Assembly (NCBI GenBank): GCA_963585895.1
Contig: OY757934.1
Span: 43,266,850 to 43,330,849, forward strand
Reading direction: 5' to 3'
DNA length: 64,000 nt
From: Sepioteuthis lessoniana
Taxonomy: Eukaryota > Mollusca > Cephalopoda > Myopsida > Loliginidae
A program made the position numbers and the translations under genes. Below, piece after piece: positions 19,905 through 30,428 of this stretch. Below the pieces are notes generated by a model. It was not told the origin of the DNA and did not search any database. It saw only the letters and a list, made by a program, of their open reading frames with translations. Positions within the stretch are counted from its first letter, which is position 1; every line of letters begins with the position of its first letter.

Positions 19905-22600
19905 GAAATCAACGTAAGTAAAACCCAAAACAACCAATCAACACGCACCTGAGGCAACTAGCTTCCAAAGCAACACGCACCTAAGGCAACTTTTTAGTGA
20001 AACAAATTCGTCTCCAAGACAACTCGCCATTTCAAGCAACTATCACCCAAGAAAACAAGCACTTACAGAACCCAAAGCAACTCAAAACCAAGGCAACACG
20101 CACCAGAGGCAACCAAGGCAACATGAACCAAAAACAACATAATTAAAGGCAACACATCTCGAAAGTAGCACCTAAGGCACCCACAAAGCGACATGCATCA
20201 AGATAACACGTTTCCAAGGCAAATAACACTAGAGGCAACCAAGACAACAGGCACCCTAGACAATTCGCACTCAACCAAGGCAGCTTTTTACTCCAGGCAA
20301 CATGTGTGTAGGTATCTTGCATCCAAAGCAACATGAACCGAAAGCAACAGTAATACGTCCCGATGCAACAAAGGCAACAAAGGCAACTTGCACCCAAAGC
20401 AACAATGTGTATTTTGCACTCGAGACAACATGTGCAACTTGCAACCAATACAACAAGCACCCAAAGCAACTCTCACCTAAGGGAACTTTTAAGGGAAAAT
20501 CCAAGGTGACAATGCAAACCAACCTTTGTGTTGCTTTGAAGCATGTTGCGTTTGTTGCCTTGGAACCAAGATACGAAACACGCATGTTGTTGCCTAAGGC
20601 ACGTGCTGCCTAGATACCCTAGGCAGCCTAGATACCCTAGGCAGCACGTGCCTTAGGCAACAACATGCGTGTTTGGTATCTGGGGTACCAAATTGTTCCA
20701 CAAAAATTTCCCGCTGGGCAAATTGCATTGGTTGCCTTGGACGCGAGTTACCTTGGTTTCCATGGATGTTTCCTTAGACATGAGTTGCCTTGGGTGTATG
20801 CTGCCTTGGTTGCTTTGGGAACGTATTGTCTTGAAGCACATTGCTTTTGGGGCAAGATTGCAACACATGTCTTGGGTGTTAGTTGTCTTGGTTACCTCGG
20901 TTGTGTGTTACCTACTTTCCTAATGTGCTGTTATGATGTATGTGGCCCTGTGTATGTTTTTTTGGTGTATCTTTGACTTGTGGTTGGCAAGGGTGCATGT
21001 TGCCTTGGATTAATTGTTTTAGTTGCCTCCGTTAACTCAGTTGTCTCGAGTGCGAGTTGTCTATGGTACCTGTTGTCTTGGTTGCCTCTAGTGCAAGATG
21101 CTTTGATGCATGTTGCTTTGTGGGTGTATGTTACATTGATGCATCCACGAAGCAACCAGGGAACTTATTAGGAGAACAATTCGTCCCCAAGCCAGCACAC
21201 ACGGGTTTACTAGGACCCAAGCCAACTAGCAATCAAGCCAATTTGCATTTAAGGCAGATCCCACTAAATTACAAGGCAACATTGCACTATTTGAAGCACT
21301 AAAAGCAACTTGCACCCAAAGGAACTTTTAAGGGGAACTTTTAAGGAACCATTCGACCCCAAGACAAAGAAACTCGTACGTGCCTTGGGGGCGAGTTGCT
21401 TTGGTTGCAAAATGCACCCAAGGCAACTTTTTTGGGGGAAATCCCATTTAAAGCACCCAAAGCAACTCACACCCAAGGTAACTTACAATGTATACCATGA
21501 AAACGCGCCATTTAAAGCACCCAAGCAACTAAAAAATTGCATTGTGCAATTCGCACCCAAAGCAAATCGCATTTTATCCCAATAATTTAAACCGCTCTAA
21601 GGAACTCGCACCCAAAGCAACTCAACTTGTCAACTTAAAAGCACCACAGATCAAAGAATCGCACCCAAAGCACTCAAGGCAACTTTTTAATTGGAAAATT
21701 CGCACCCCAGATAGCCAATTATTTAAAGCACCCAAGGCAACTTGAACCCTAAGCAACTCGAACCCAAGGCAACTTCCAAGACAACAACAAGCACCCAAAG
21801 CAAGTCGCAAATTTTTTGGGGAACAATATATTCCAAGAAAACTCGACATTTAAAACACCCAAGGAACTCGCACGACAACAACTAGCACCCAAAGCAACTC
21901 GCAATTTTTAGGGGAACAATTTATACCAAGAAAACTTGCCATTCAAAGCACCCAAGAAACTCGCAACCAAGGCATCTTGCAATTTGAAGCACTCAAGGTA
22001 ACAAGTAACTTGTTATATAAAATCCATCATTTAAAGCATCCAAGCAGCTTGCAATTTAATTGCGCGGCTAAGGCTTCTTACCATTTAAAAATTGTTAGTT
22101 TGCCAGGGGTGCTTCAAATAGCGAGTTTTCTTAGTGAATTTATACCAAGAAAACTCGACCCTTCGAATTGCGAGTTTTCTTGGACAAAAACCTTCTCAGG
22201 TGCGAATTTTAAAGCAAATGATAAGTTTTCTTGGGATTAACTGTTCCCATAACAAACTGCGAGTTGCTTATAGAGTGAGTTGCCTTGTGTTCGAGTTGCC
22301 TTGGGTGCTTTAAATGACGTGTTGTGATAAAAATTGGTCTTGGGTGCGAATAAGTAAGTAAGTTTCTTTCATTTGGTGCCTTCGTATTGTTTGTCTTCGT
22401 ATTTTATAAAAGTTGCCGGAGGTACATGTTACCTTGAGTGCTTTAGATTGCGAGATGCCTTGGGTGCGAGTTGCTTTGGGTGTGACTTGACTTGAGTGGT
22501 TTAAATGGCGTTGTTGTCTTGGGATTTGTTTTGGGTGGGAGTTGCTTGGGTGCTTTCAACCTAAGACAAGTTACCCACAAGCAACTTGCACACAAGGCCA
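19905..22600. repeat. GTTGC mosaic repeat domain I
   Basis: Built from a degenerate 16-bp word, GTTGCYTTGGGTGCGA, or its complement, joined by recurring spacer modules such as TTGGTATAAATTGTTCC and AAATGGCGAGTT. Orientation flips repeatedly: mostly complement at 19960-20520, forward at 20640-21150, complement at 21170-22010, forward at 22250-22560. Open frames in it (CLGCELLGVQIAL-like or PKQLAPKAT-like) are translations of the repeat and are not genes. No family known to me matches. Confidence 0.85.
20576..20674. repeat. Perfect 38-bp-arm inverted repeat
   Basis: Arms 20576-20613 and 20637-20674 are exact complements (left arm begins AAACACGCATGTTGTTGCC). The 23-base centre contains a direct duplicate of TAGATACCCTAGGCAG. 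Imperfect pairing extends outward to about 20555/20695. Confidence 0.95.
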
Positions 22601-23038
22601 TAGCAACTGGAAAATATGAAAGCATTCTAGTATTGAACAGGGAGCTAATATGAAACCACACTAGGTATTGAATTTGACTATTCTCTCTTTTAGAATCGAC
22701 GTTATCATTGTATATATAGAATAAAGGCATTTGATGGGCCGGTAGCTTTTGTGTTTGTTGTTTCTTTTCTTTTTAGTAGTAGGTATGTTACACTTTCTGT
22801 GAGTTAATCGGGCATTTTTTAGCTTTTTTAATGATTTCTGAAACAAGTTTCATTATTGGTAGATATGTGAAAAATAGGGGTTGAAACCAAAAGTTTGTTA
22901 TTTTATCTATTCCAGGTGATTCCATTTATGTGTGCGTTTAAGTGTATTTATAATCTGTTCAGTTGTAATTTCTTAGTACATTTGTAGTTTATTATTTTTA
23001 TAAGTGTCTTTTAGATTTACAATTCACCTTACTTTTAT
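22601..23038. other. Unassigned DNA
   Basis: Between the GTTGC domain and a SINE-A. No feature recognised. Confidence 0.35.
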
Positions 23039-23331
23039 CATATTTACCAACCCCTCCGCTCGAGCAGGATACGACACAAGGTCAATTTTTAAGCGGAGTT
23101 TAGCAGGTTTGAATTCAGAGTTTTCCTTCTCCTAGACTAGTTGCCTCACCAAGGCTGAAGAACCTAGTCTGCCCTACTATTTACCCATAGCTGGAGGGAG
23201 AATAATTGGATTCATACCTTTCCCAAGGGTATTAGTGCTATGTGAAATGGGAAATGCAATCAGTCCAGGATTTGAACTCGTGTCGCCGTGTCCAATTCCT
23301 GCGACGATAACCATTACACCACGGGCACCTC
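23039..23331 (-). mobile_element. SINE-A with target-site duplication
   Basis: Full-length copy with duplication caccttacttttat at 23025-23038 and 23332-23345. It contains a small internal duplication (GAAATGGGAAATGCAATC). Confidence 0.93.
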
Positions 23332-23345
23332 CACCTTACTTTTAT

Positions 23346-23635
23346 ATGATTTCAATCCACCATATACTTTTATATGATTTCGTATGGCTCCATAAATTAC
23401 TTCGGAATGATATGTATTCTTCAGTCATGGGAGTTTTCGTTTACATTTGTTTTCTCTTTTCGTATTCCTCAATAGAATTTTTGTGCCATCCTAAATATTA
23501 TGTTGTGCCGGAAGAATTTTGTCTCTTTTTCATATCTTTAGATACGCTGAGTTTTTATAGTTGGACGCTCTGCTTTCCATTTATTATCGGCATCGTATCC
23601 TCTCCCTTCTTCTTCTTCTTCTTCTTCTTGGCAAC
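23346..23635. other. Unassigned DNA ending in a (TTC)n tract
   Basis: No gene recognised. The TTC tract at about 23608-23629 abuts the next GTTGC domain. Confidence 0.35.
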
Positions 23636-25034
23636 TAGCAAAGCAACGTGCATCAAGACAACACATTACCAAGGCAAATAACACTAGAGGCAACCAAGAC
23701 AACAGGCACCCTAGACAACTCACACTCAAGACAACCAAGGCAACTTTTTACCCCAGGCAACATGTGTGTAGGTATCTTGCATCCAAGGCAACATGAACCG
23801 AAAGCAACATGCTCAGAGGCAATAAGTTCCGGAAGTAAATAGCACCAGATGTCACCAAGACAACAACTCGAACCCAAAGCAAATTGCACCCAAGAAAACT
23901 TGCATCCAAGGCAATATGTGTATCTTGCACCTAAGGTACCATGTGCATCTTGCAATTAATGCCACAGGGACCTGAGGCAATATGCACCCGAAGCAACTCT
24001 CCACAAAAAGTTTCCTGAGGTGCGAATTGCCTTTTTAGGGGAACAATTTATACCAACTGTCCCTTTTTAAGCACCCATGCAACTAGCACCCAAGGCAACT
24101 CGCACCCAAGGCAACTCGCACCCAAGGCAACTCGCACCCAAGGCGACTCGCAATTGTTGCTTTTGGTGCAATTTGAGTTGCCTTAGGTACGAGTTATTGT
24201 CTTGGGTGCGGTTTTATATAGCAAGTTGCTTTGGGTGCAATTTACGAGAACAATTTATAGCAAGAAATCTAGTTAGAAAAGCTACTCGCACCCAAAGAAA
24301 CTCCCAAGAAACTCGCACCCAAGGCAAATCGCACCGAAAGAAACTGGTTATATAAAATGCACCCAAGAAACTCTCACCCAAAGAAACTCGCACCCAAGGC
24401 ATATTGCAATTTGAAGCACTTCAGGCAACTTGCAATTTAATTGCGCTCCCAATGTATCTCGCTATTTAAATGCACCTCGCTACTTTAAAATGCTTTAAAA
24501 GGCGAATTTTCTTGGTAAGATTTATACCAAGAAAACTCGCCCCCTCGAATTGCAAGTTTTACCCAATGCAACTCGCATGTTGCACCCAATGCAACTCGCA
24601 AGTTGTACCCAATGTAATTCGCACCCAATGCAACTCGCATTGCTTGGATGGTTTAAATAATAGGGTTATGTTGGGATAAAATTGGTCTTGGGTATAAATT
24701 TTAAAGCATTTAGTGCGGTTAAGATTGCCTTAAAATTGTTTGAAACTCGCACCCAAGGCATATCGCAATTTGAAGGCAACTTTGTACCCCAGGCAACACG
24801 TGTGTAGGTATCTTGCATCCAAGGCAACATAAACCGAAAGCAACTCGCACCTAAGAAAATCGCAGCCAAAGCAACTTGTAAAACACACCCAAAGCAACAG
24901 GAAAAACGCACCCAAAGCAACTTGCACCCAAGGCAACTTGCACCAAAGCAACTTACAATTTGAAGCAAAAAATAGTTAACACGTACTGACTTTTGGTTAT
25001 TCCCTAAGCTCAGAGGCTGTTGTGAGACAATTGT

Positions 25035-25135
25035 CTCACACAAGAGGACTCACACAAGAGGACTTCCAGTTTTATGTGTCAATAAAAGTGCCCATACGAA
25101 AAAAGTCTGGAAATTTATTTAATGATCATCGTATC
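25035..25135 (+). mobile_element. Mariner 3' fragment inside the GTTGC domain
   Basis: Contains CACACAAGAGGACTTCCAG, then TCAATAAAAGTGCCCATACG and AAAAAGTCTGG, the end of the SETMAR-type mariner seen at 30826-30975, 37366-37545 and 37882-38065. Confidence 0.75.
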
Positions 25136-25439
25136 TTGTTACTTTAGGTGAGTTATTGCCTCAGGTGCACCTTACCTTGGGTGCGTGTTGCTAGGGGTGC
25201 AAATTGCTTTTTAAATGGCGAGTTATCTCGTTGCCTCGGGTGCAAGTTGCCTTGGGTGCTTTGGCAAGATTTCTTGGTATAAACTGTTCCCCTAAAAATT
25301 GCGAGTTGCTTTGGGCGTGAGTTGCCTTAGGCGCGAGTTGCCTTAGGCGCGAGTTGCCTTGGGAGCTTTAAGTAATAAGTAACTTAGATAACTTAAATAA
25401 CTTAAATAACTTTAGTAACTTAAATAAAAATTTAAAGCA

Positions 25440-25495
25440 AGGACAATGATAAGGCAGCGTGCGCGGCTGTTTTGAACAAAACAGTTTTTAAGAAA
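25440..25495 (+). mobile_element. RNase H fragment of RH-LINE inside the GTTGC domain
   Basis: AAGGCAGCGTGCGCGGCTGT and the following AACAAAACAGTT match 28385-28430, just after the FTDGS motif. A 55-bp piece with no LINE context around it. Confidence 0.75.
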
Positions 25496-25839
25496 CTTTG
25501 GGTGCTAAAGCAATTTGCCATGGGTCTTTGGAGTTGCCTCGAATGCGAGTTGCTTTGGGTTCTTTAAATGACGGGTTGTCTTGGGATAAAAGTTGGGTTG
25601 TTATATAAATAACAAGTTGGCGGAGGTACTTCTTGAGTGCTTCAAATTGCGAGTTGCTTTGGGTGCGAGTTGCCTTGGGTGCGAGTTGCTAGGGTTCGAA
25701 GCAAATTGCACCCAAAGCAACTTGAACCCAAAGAAAATCTCAGCCAAAGCAACTTGCACCCAACTTAGGGTGTAAGTTTCTTTGGGGAGGATTGTCGGGG
25801 TATTTATCCCTGTTAAACATAGCGGAAGAACATAAACCT

Positions 25840-26877
25840 AAAAGCTCTTCCATGGTTCAACGAAGAATGTAAAAAAGCTGTCAGATTACGGAAAGCAACT
25901 TTTAAAAAATTAAAAATAAACCCAACACGAGAAAATTTAAACACTTACAAAAACAGCCGAGCCAAAACCCGAAAAATCATCAAAGACCCCAAATACATGG
26001 AGAAATTACGTTTCCAAAATAAATAGTAACACAAAGCCAAAAACAGTAAGGCAGATGATTCGGAAAAAATAACAATACTCCTACAAAACACCTCACTCAC
26101 AATAATCTGAAAATCACAGACGAGAAAGATATAGCAAATCATCTCGCCAAAACTTTCTCGCAAAATTCATCCGCCAAAAACCAAAGCAAAACTTTTCAAA
26201 TTATTAAAACAAAAGCTGAAAAAGTTAAAATCAAATTTCAAAGCAAAAACACTGAAACTTACAACCAATCTTTCTCAATAGCAGAACTAAAACAAGGCAC
26301 ACAAGGCACACAATAGACAAAATACATTATCAGTTCCTGAAAGAATTACCTGAACCATCTATAAATTTCCTCCTACAAATCTTCAATGGTTTATGGAACA
26401 GTGGTGGCATACCTAAAATATGGAATGAAACCACAGTTATACCAATACCGAAACCTTTCAAAGATAATACAAACGCTAAAAATTACAGACCCATTATTCT
26501 TAACAGTTGTGTCTGCAAAACATTAGAAAGAATGGTAAAATGCCAGATTTATCTGGTACTTAGAAACCAATAAATTAATAACAGAATACCAATCTGGTTT
26601 CAGAAGCCAAAGAAGCCCTATGGATCACCTGATTCGATTAGAAACATTCATCAGAGAGGCTTCTATTAAAAAAGAACATCTAGTGGCAGTTTTCTTCCAT
26701 CTCAAAAAAGCAGACGACACAACCTGGAATTACGGCATTGTAAAAGATCTGAAAAACCTCGGATTAGAAGGCAGAATCCAAAACTTCCTTCAAGATAGAC
26801 GATTTAGAGTAAGAATGTCAGAGGTTTTCTCTGAAGAAGAACAACAAGAAATGGGTGTACCTCAAGGCTGTGTATTG
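25840..26877 (+). mobile_element. RH-LINE reverse transcriptase part, broken
   Basis: Read with frameshifts: a linker (SMVQRRM/KKLKINPTRENLNTYKN, 25850-25960), then FLKELPEPSINFLLQIFNGL (26330-26390), IPKIWNETTVIPIPKP (26410-26457), NYRPIILNSCVCKTLERM (26480-26535), YQSGFRSQRSPMDHLIRLET (26587-26648) and MGVPQGCVL (26850-26877). These are the finger and palm motifs of a non-LTR RT of the I/Jockey type, running up to just before the catalytic FADD block. The frame stops there: the sequence breaks at 26878, where an LTR-like element begins. Inactive. Confidence 0.85.
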
Positions 26878-27960
26878 TGTAACGTTGCATAAATATTTAT
26901 CTCAGGACGAGAGTTTATTTTATGCACATGTGACATCGGGGCAGTCTGGCACTTGACCCCCACCGCAAAATAAGTCCTAGTCAAGACCCCTGTTTCGGGC
27001 ATAAGGTAACTGGCAAATAATGTGGGGGTTAATTTGGGGCTAGACTCATCCCGACGCTAGTGAGGGAGTTCCAAATTTCACATACCCCACCAAGTCCTTC
27101 GGATAACGGAAAGCATGGACTTCTAGGTTAAAACAAAATATATTTCACTGTAGTCAAATTTCCAAAATTTCCTTGTAATGCCTTTAAGGCGAATAAGACA
27201 CTTAGCGAGAATAAATTAAAGCGATACAAAGCTGAAAAAGATAATGTGCACAAGAAGGCAACTCGATAGATAAACAACATAACGAATAGCTTTCAACACG
27301 AGGGAGCATTTAAAATGTAACAAGGCTTTAATAAGTGACGACCAAACAAATAATTATGAGATTTAAGAAACAATTCCTTTCTCTTTTCTTTCTTTCTTTT
27401 TAAGGTGCCGGCTATATTAAACCAGCAGACAGTCTTAAACACAAATGTCTCTCTTTCTTCTTTTTTCTTTCCTTTCTTTCTCCTTTATTTCCTTTCTTTC
27501 TTCTTTCTTTTCTTTTCTTTATACTTTTCTTTCTTTTACTTGAGAAAGTATCTAACTCCACTCGTTCATTTACGGTTGAAGAAACGAATCTTTTCAGTTT
27601 ATTTTTTTCCTTTTCTGAATATATATATACAAGTTCCAATATTTAGGAAGGGTAGAAGGAAAAACAGTTTTAAGTTGTACTTATCTTTTCGAAGGATTTA
27701 CTTCTCAGATTCCTTTCTTTTACGGGCGAGCGGCATTTCTGTAGAATCTGGCGGAAGGCGCCTTTTGCTATCTTCTGTCCAAAGATCCTGTTCTACTCTT
27801 TCCTCGGAGTTTGGCTAACTTGGCGTCTATCTCTTGTCAATGTCTGTCCAGAACTAATGGTTCTTTTTGCGAGCGAGCGAGCGAGCCCGGAGTTTTGGCT
27901 ATAGTTCAGCACATCTCTTCTTTCTTTCTTAGACAAGCCCTTGGAGCATATAGCACTTCT
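26878..27960 (+). mobile_element. LTR-like element, copy 1
   Basis: About 1.08 kb homologous, in opposite orientation, to 57132-58244. Shared blocks include TTTATTTT.GCA.GTGTGA, GGCACTTGA.CCC, AATAAGTCCT, TAACTGGCA.ATAATGTGGG, GTTCCAAATTTCACA, ACACAAATGTCT and TTTTACGGGC. It starts TGTAACG right after RT codon VL. The pentamer TATTG precedes it (26873-26877) and recurs at 27960-27964, a possible target duplication, but the right end is not a clear CA. No open frame. Probably a solo LTR. Confidence 0.55.
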
Positions 27961-27964
27961 ATTG

Positions 27965-28050
27965 AAAGCCAGTTTTTCACACCTTAGTGTAAGAGGTGGT
28001 TCATCTGCTTCTGTGTATAGGCTCTAAAAAAGCTTCTGTGTATAGGCTCT
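27965..28050 (-). mobile_element. Inverted piece of RH-LINE
   Basis: The minus strand encodes SLYTEADEPPLTLRCEKLA, the block that normally lies just upstream of the 'SNPAYDCTFNPKY' region in this LINE. The downstream region is present on the + strand from 28051. This short stretch is therefore inverted relative to both flanking LINE parts. A 20-bp direct duplicate (GCTTCTGTGTATAGGCTCTA) lies at 28007-28026 and 28032-28051. Confidence 0.75.
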
Positions 28051-29245
28051 ACAAAGCTGATATCTTGCCCATCCAACCCAGCTTATGACTGCACTTTCAA
28101 CCCGAAATACAAGCAACATTTTGAAAGAAAAGAAAAAACAATAAAACCTTTTGACCTTCGGATGAAGTCGACCCTACAAGAATCAAAGATACCACTAAAT
28201 AATATACATGAAAGCACTTTTCCACAAACACCACCCTGGACCATTAAAACTCCCAAAGTGATTCTCGAACTGAATGAAAATTCCAAAACAAAACCCACCA
28301 CAGAACTTATCAAGAGAAATTTTACAATATTCTCCAACACTACCCCGACCACCTCTATGTCTTTACGGATGGATCCAAGGACAATGGTAGGGCAGCGTGC
28401 GCGGCTGTTTTGAACAAAACAGTTCTTAAAAAAGCTCTTCCAAGGGAAAGCTCTATCTTCACAGCAGAAGCCCGTGCAATAGACCTAGCTCTCAACATCA
28501 TCTCGAAGAGTAAGCATAAGAAATTTATAATATTTTCGGACTCACTCTCTGTCTTGTTATTATTAAGAAATAAAAAATTTCAGAACCCTCTTATCATTGA
28601 ACTGTTGAGTAGATTAGACTCAATGTCAAATAGAAAAGAAATACTTATATGCTGGACCCCAAGCCACATTGGAGTGAGAGGGAATGAAATAGCAGACTCG
28701 GCAGCCAAATCGGTCTTAGATCTGACGCCCGATAAATCCAGGATCCCATATACTGACCTGAAACCAACAATTGATAAATTCCTTCACACAAAATTGCAAC
28801 AACAATGGAGCAATAACATCCACAATAAACTCTTTCAAATTCAGCCCATCTTGGGAGAGTGGAGACCAGCATCGAGAAAATCAAGAAGAGAACAAGTTGT
28901 TATATCCCGATTGTGAATTGGTCATACAAGGCTTACTCACTCTTTCATTTTGAAATAGGAACCACAACCACTGTGTTTGACCTACCAGACAACTTGCACG
29001 GTTAAACACATTCTTATAGAATGCAGAGCTTTCGCTGTTATCAGAAAGCGATTTTTCAAAATAAATAGCTTAACCGATCTGCTCGAGAACGTCAAAATAG
29101 ATGACATTCTGTCATTCTTGAGAGAGACAGAGTTGTACAAAAAATATGACAACTTAAAACTGGTTAATCTTGTGCAAATAAATGAAATCCTGCTAATAGA
29201 AAATTTTACCTACCTAAGTATTCGTTTTGAAATCTTTGGTTGAAT
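28051..29245 (+). mobile_element. RH-LINE ORF2 C-terminus with RNase H domain
   Basis: After SNPAYDCTFNPKYKQHFE (28095-28140) and a linker, a +1 shift near 28318 leads to YNILQHYPDHLYVFTDGS and then an open frame from 28350 to 28916. It shows an RNase H fold with all four acidic residues: D in FTDGS, E in FTAEARA, D in FSDSLS and D in GNEIADSAAK. Next come LGEWRPASRKSRREQVVISR and, after another shift, CTVKHILIECRAF and a C-terminal SFLRETELYKKY. RNase H plus this order fits the I/Jockey group of LINEs. Two or three frame breaks make it inactive, though it is well preserved. Confidence 0.88.
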
Positions 29246-29332
29246 ATGTATGTATATATAGACAGAATTTAGCGTTAAATGACGTACAAGGGTTGATATG
29301 CCTAAAACCCAACCAACCAACCAACCAACCAT
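29246..29332 (+). mobile_element. RH-LINE 3' UTR end and (AACC)n tail
   Basis: Follows the ORF stop directly. The terminal block AGCGTTAAATGACGTACAAG, then GGTTGATATGCC and (AACC)n, matches the tails of SINEs C and D. LINEs of this group often end in short repeats rather than poly-A. Confidence 0.8.
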
Positions 29333-29525
29333 GATCAGAAAATCCGGCGAATACTTGCGCACGACATACGGAAACACTGGACTACTGTTTCGACCTTATT
29401 AGGTCTCATCAGTGGTGGAGATCACGGCATACCCTGCTGATATGCTTTCCAGTGTTTCCGTATGTTGTGCGTAAGTGTTCGCCGGATTTTCTGGTCATGG
29501 TAATTCAATTCACAATATAATTCCT
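29333..29525. mobile_element. SINE-E foldback (compact)
   Basis: Arms 29333-29395 and 29455-29510 are near-perfect complements (CAGAAAATCCGGCGAA on the left, TTCGCCGGATTTTCTGG on the right). The centre has a short SINE-E body (GGAGATCACGGCATACC). No tRNA-like head remains. Confidence 0.8.
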
Positions 29526-29639
29526 CTACTTAAAATAGAAAATGTAGATCTAAGCCAAAGACTTGCAGACCAATCTATAATGATACTAAGAAAAGGTTTG
29601 TTTTTAAACCTTGAGATCCTTATAAAATACCAAAAATAA

Positions 29640-30064
29640 ATAGAGAAGAATATCAACGAGGCCCCACTACGCGAACCCAAACGCTAAATGCTGAAAAACA
29701 AGAATCTCCTTACCAAACTGGAACACAAAATAATGAAAACTGAAATACCACACATGCCAATAATATTAAAGCGAAAGTATGTGCAACAGAATCGCAAGAG
29801 TAGTTTATGTGGCGATAGAGACAAAATAATTTATCACATAATAAGCGAATACAGCAAACAAGCGCAAAAAGAGTACAAGACTAGATATGACTGGGTGGGT
29901 AAGGTGATCCACTGAGAACTATGCAAAAACATTAAAGTTTCTCTATACTACCAAATGGTATATGCACAAACCAGAATCCGATCTGGAGAATGAAACACAA
30001 AATTCTCTGGGATTTTGAGATACAAATGGATCACTTAATCCCGATCAGACCTGGTGATAGTACG
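29640..30064 (+). mobile_element. R4-like LINE segment fused to mariner
   Basis: + strand: TKLEHKIMKTE, then a degraded knuckle CGDRDKIIYHIISEYSK and KEYKTRYDWVGKVIH (frame open 29688-29915), then YYQMVYAQTRIRSGE and LVIVRKKR. The last Cys of the knuckle is Tyr. The LINE stops inside the endonuclease at the word CGCAAAAAGAGA and continues directly as mariner sequence (ATTCCTTCGG...). The intact LINE order at this point is seen at 42120-42145, so the joint is a chimera over a 6-base overlap (AAGAGA). Confidence 0.85.
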
Positions 30065-30428
30065 CAAAAAGAGATTCCTTCGGAAGAGGCTTGCACTTTT
30101 CAAATCGGGTCAGTGGCATTTCCACCAGGATAATACACCAGTCCACAACTCCATCCTTGTCACAGACTATTTGATCAAGATGGGCATCAAGACGGTTACT
30201 CACCCTCCCTCGAGACCTTGTTCCCTGCGACTTTTGCTTATTCCCTTAGCTCAGAGGCTGTCGTTATGCTTTTTGGAGATGAAAGTGGCTGTGAAGAAGG
30301 TTATTGACACGCTCACACAAAAAGTCTTCCCTGGGGCCTTCGAGAAGTTGTTGTACCAACAAGTGCATTGCAGCCGGATGAGATTACTTCGAAGAGTTTC
30401 ATGTGTACTATCAATAAAAGTGCCCATG
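30065..30428 (+). pseudogene. Mariner (SETMAR-type) transposase C-terminal half
   Basis: Frame: RFLRKRLALFKSGQWHFHQD, then NTPVHNSILVTDYLIKMGIK and TVTHPPS. The HQDN aspartate is the second catalytic residue of the mariner DD34D triad. A frameshift follows before the third aspartate, which is still seen in another frame as LVPCDF. KKVIDTLTQK, GAFEKL and LSIKVPM follow. The first half, including the first catalytic Asp, is absent here. At 30428 the sequence turns into GTTGC repeat just after the last mariner codons. Confidence 0.88.

Larger units (their letters stand above)
23636..25790. repeat. GTTGC mosaic repeat domain II
   Basis: Same 16-bp word in both orientations. A clean tandem run of four CAACTCGCACCCAAGG units is visible at about 24088-24150. 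Orientation is mostly complement to 24960, then mostly forward from 25130. It contains a mariner 3' fragment (25035-25135) and a fragment of the RH-LINE RNase H region (25440-25495), so the domain has picked up pieces of its neighbours. Confidence 0.85.

Noticed and set aside
20302-21585. Cys-rich open frames (CLGCELLW-like) on both strands
   Set aside because: They are repeat translations, with matching complement-strand frames, no start context and no conservation pattern.
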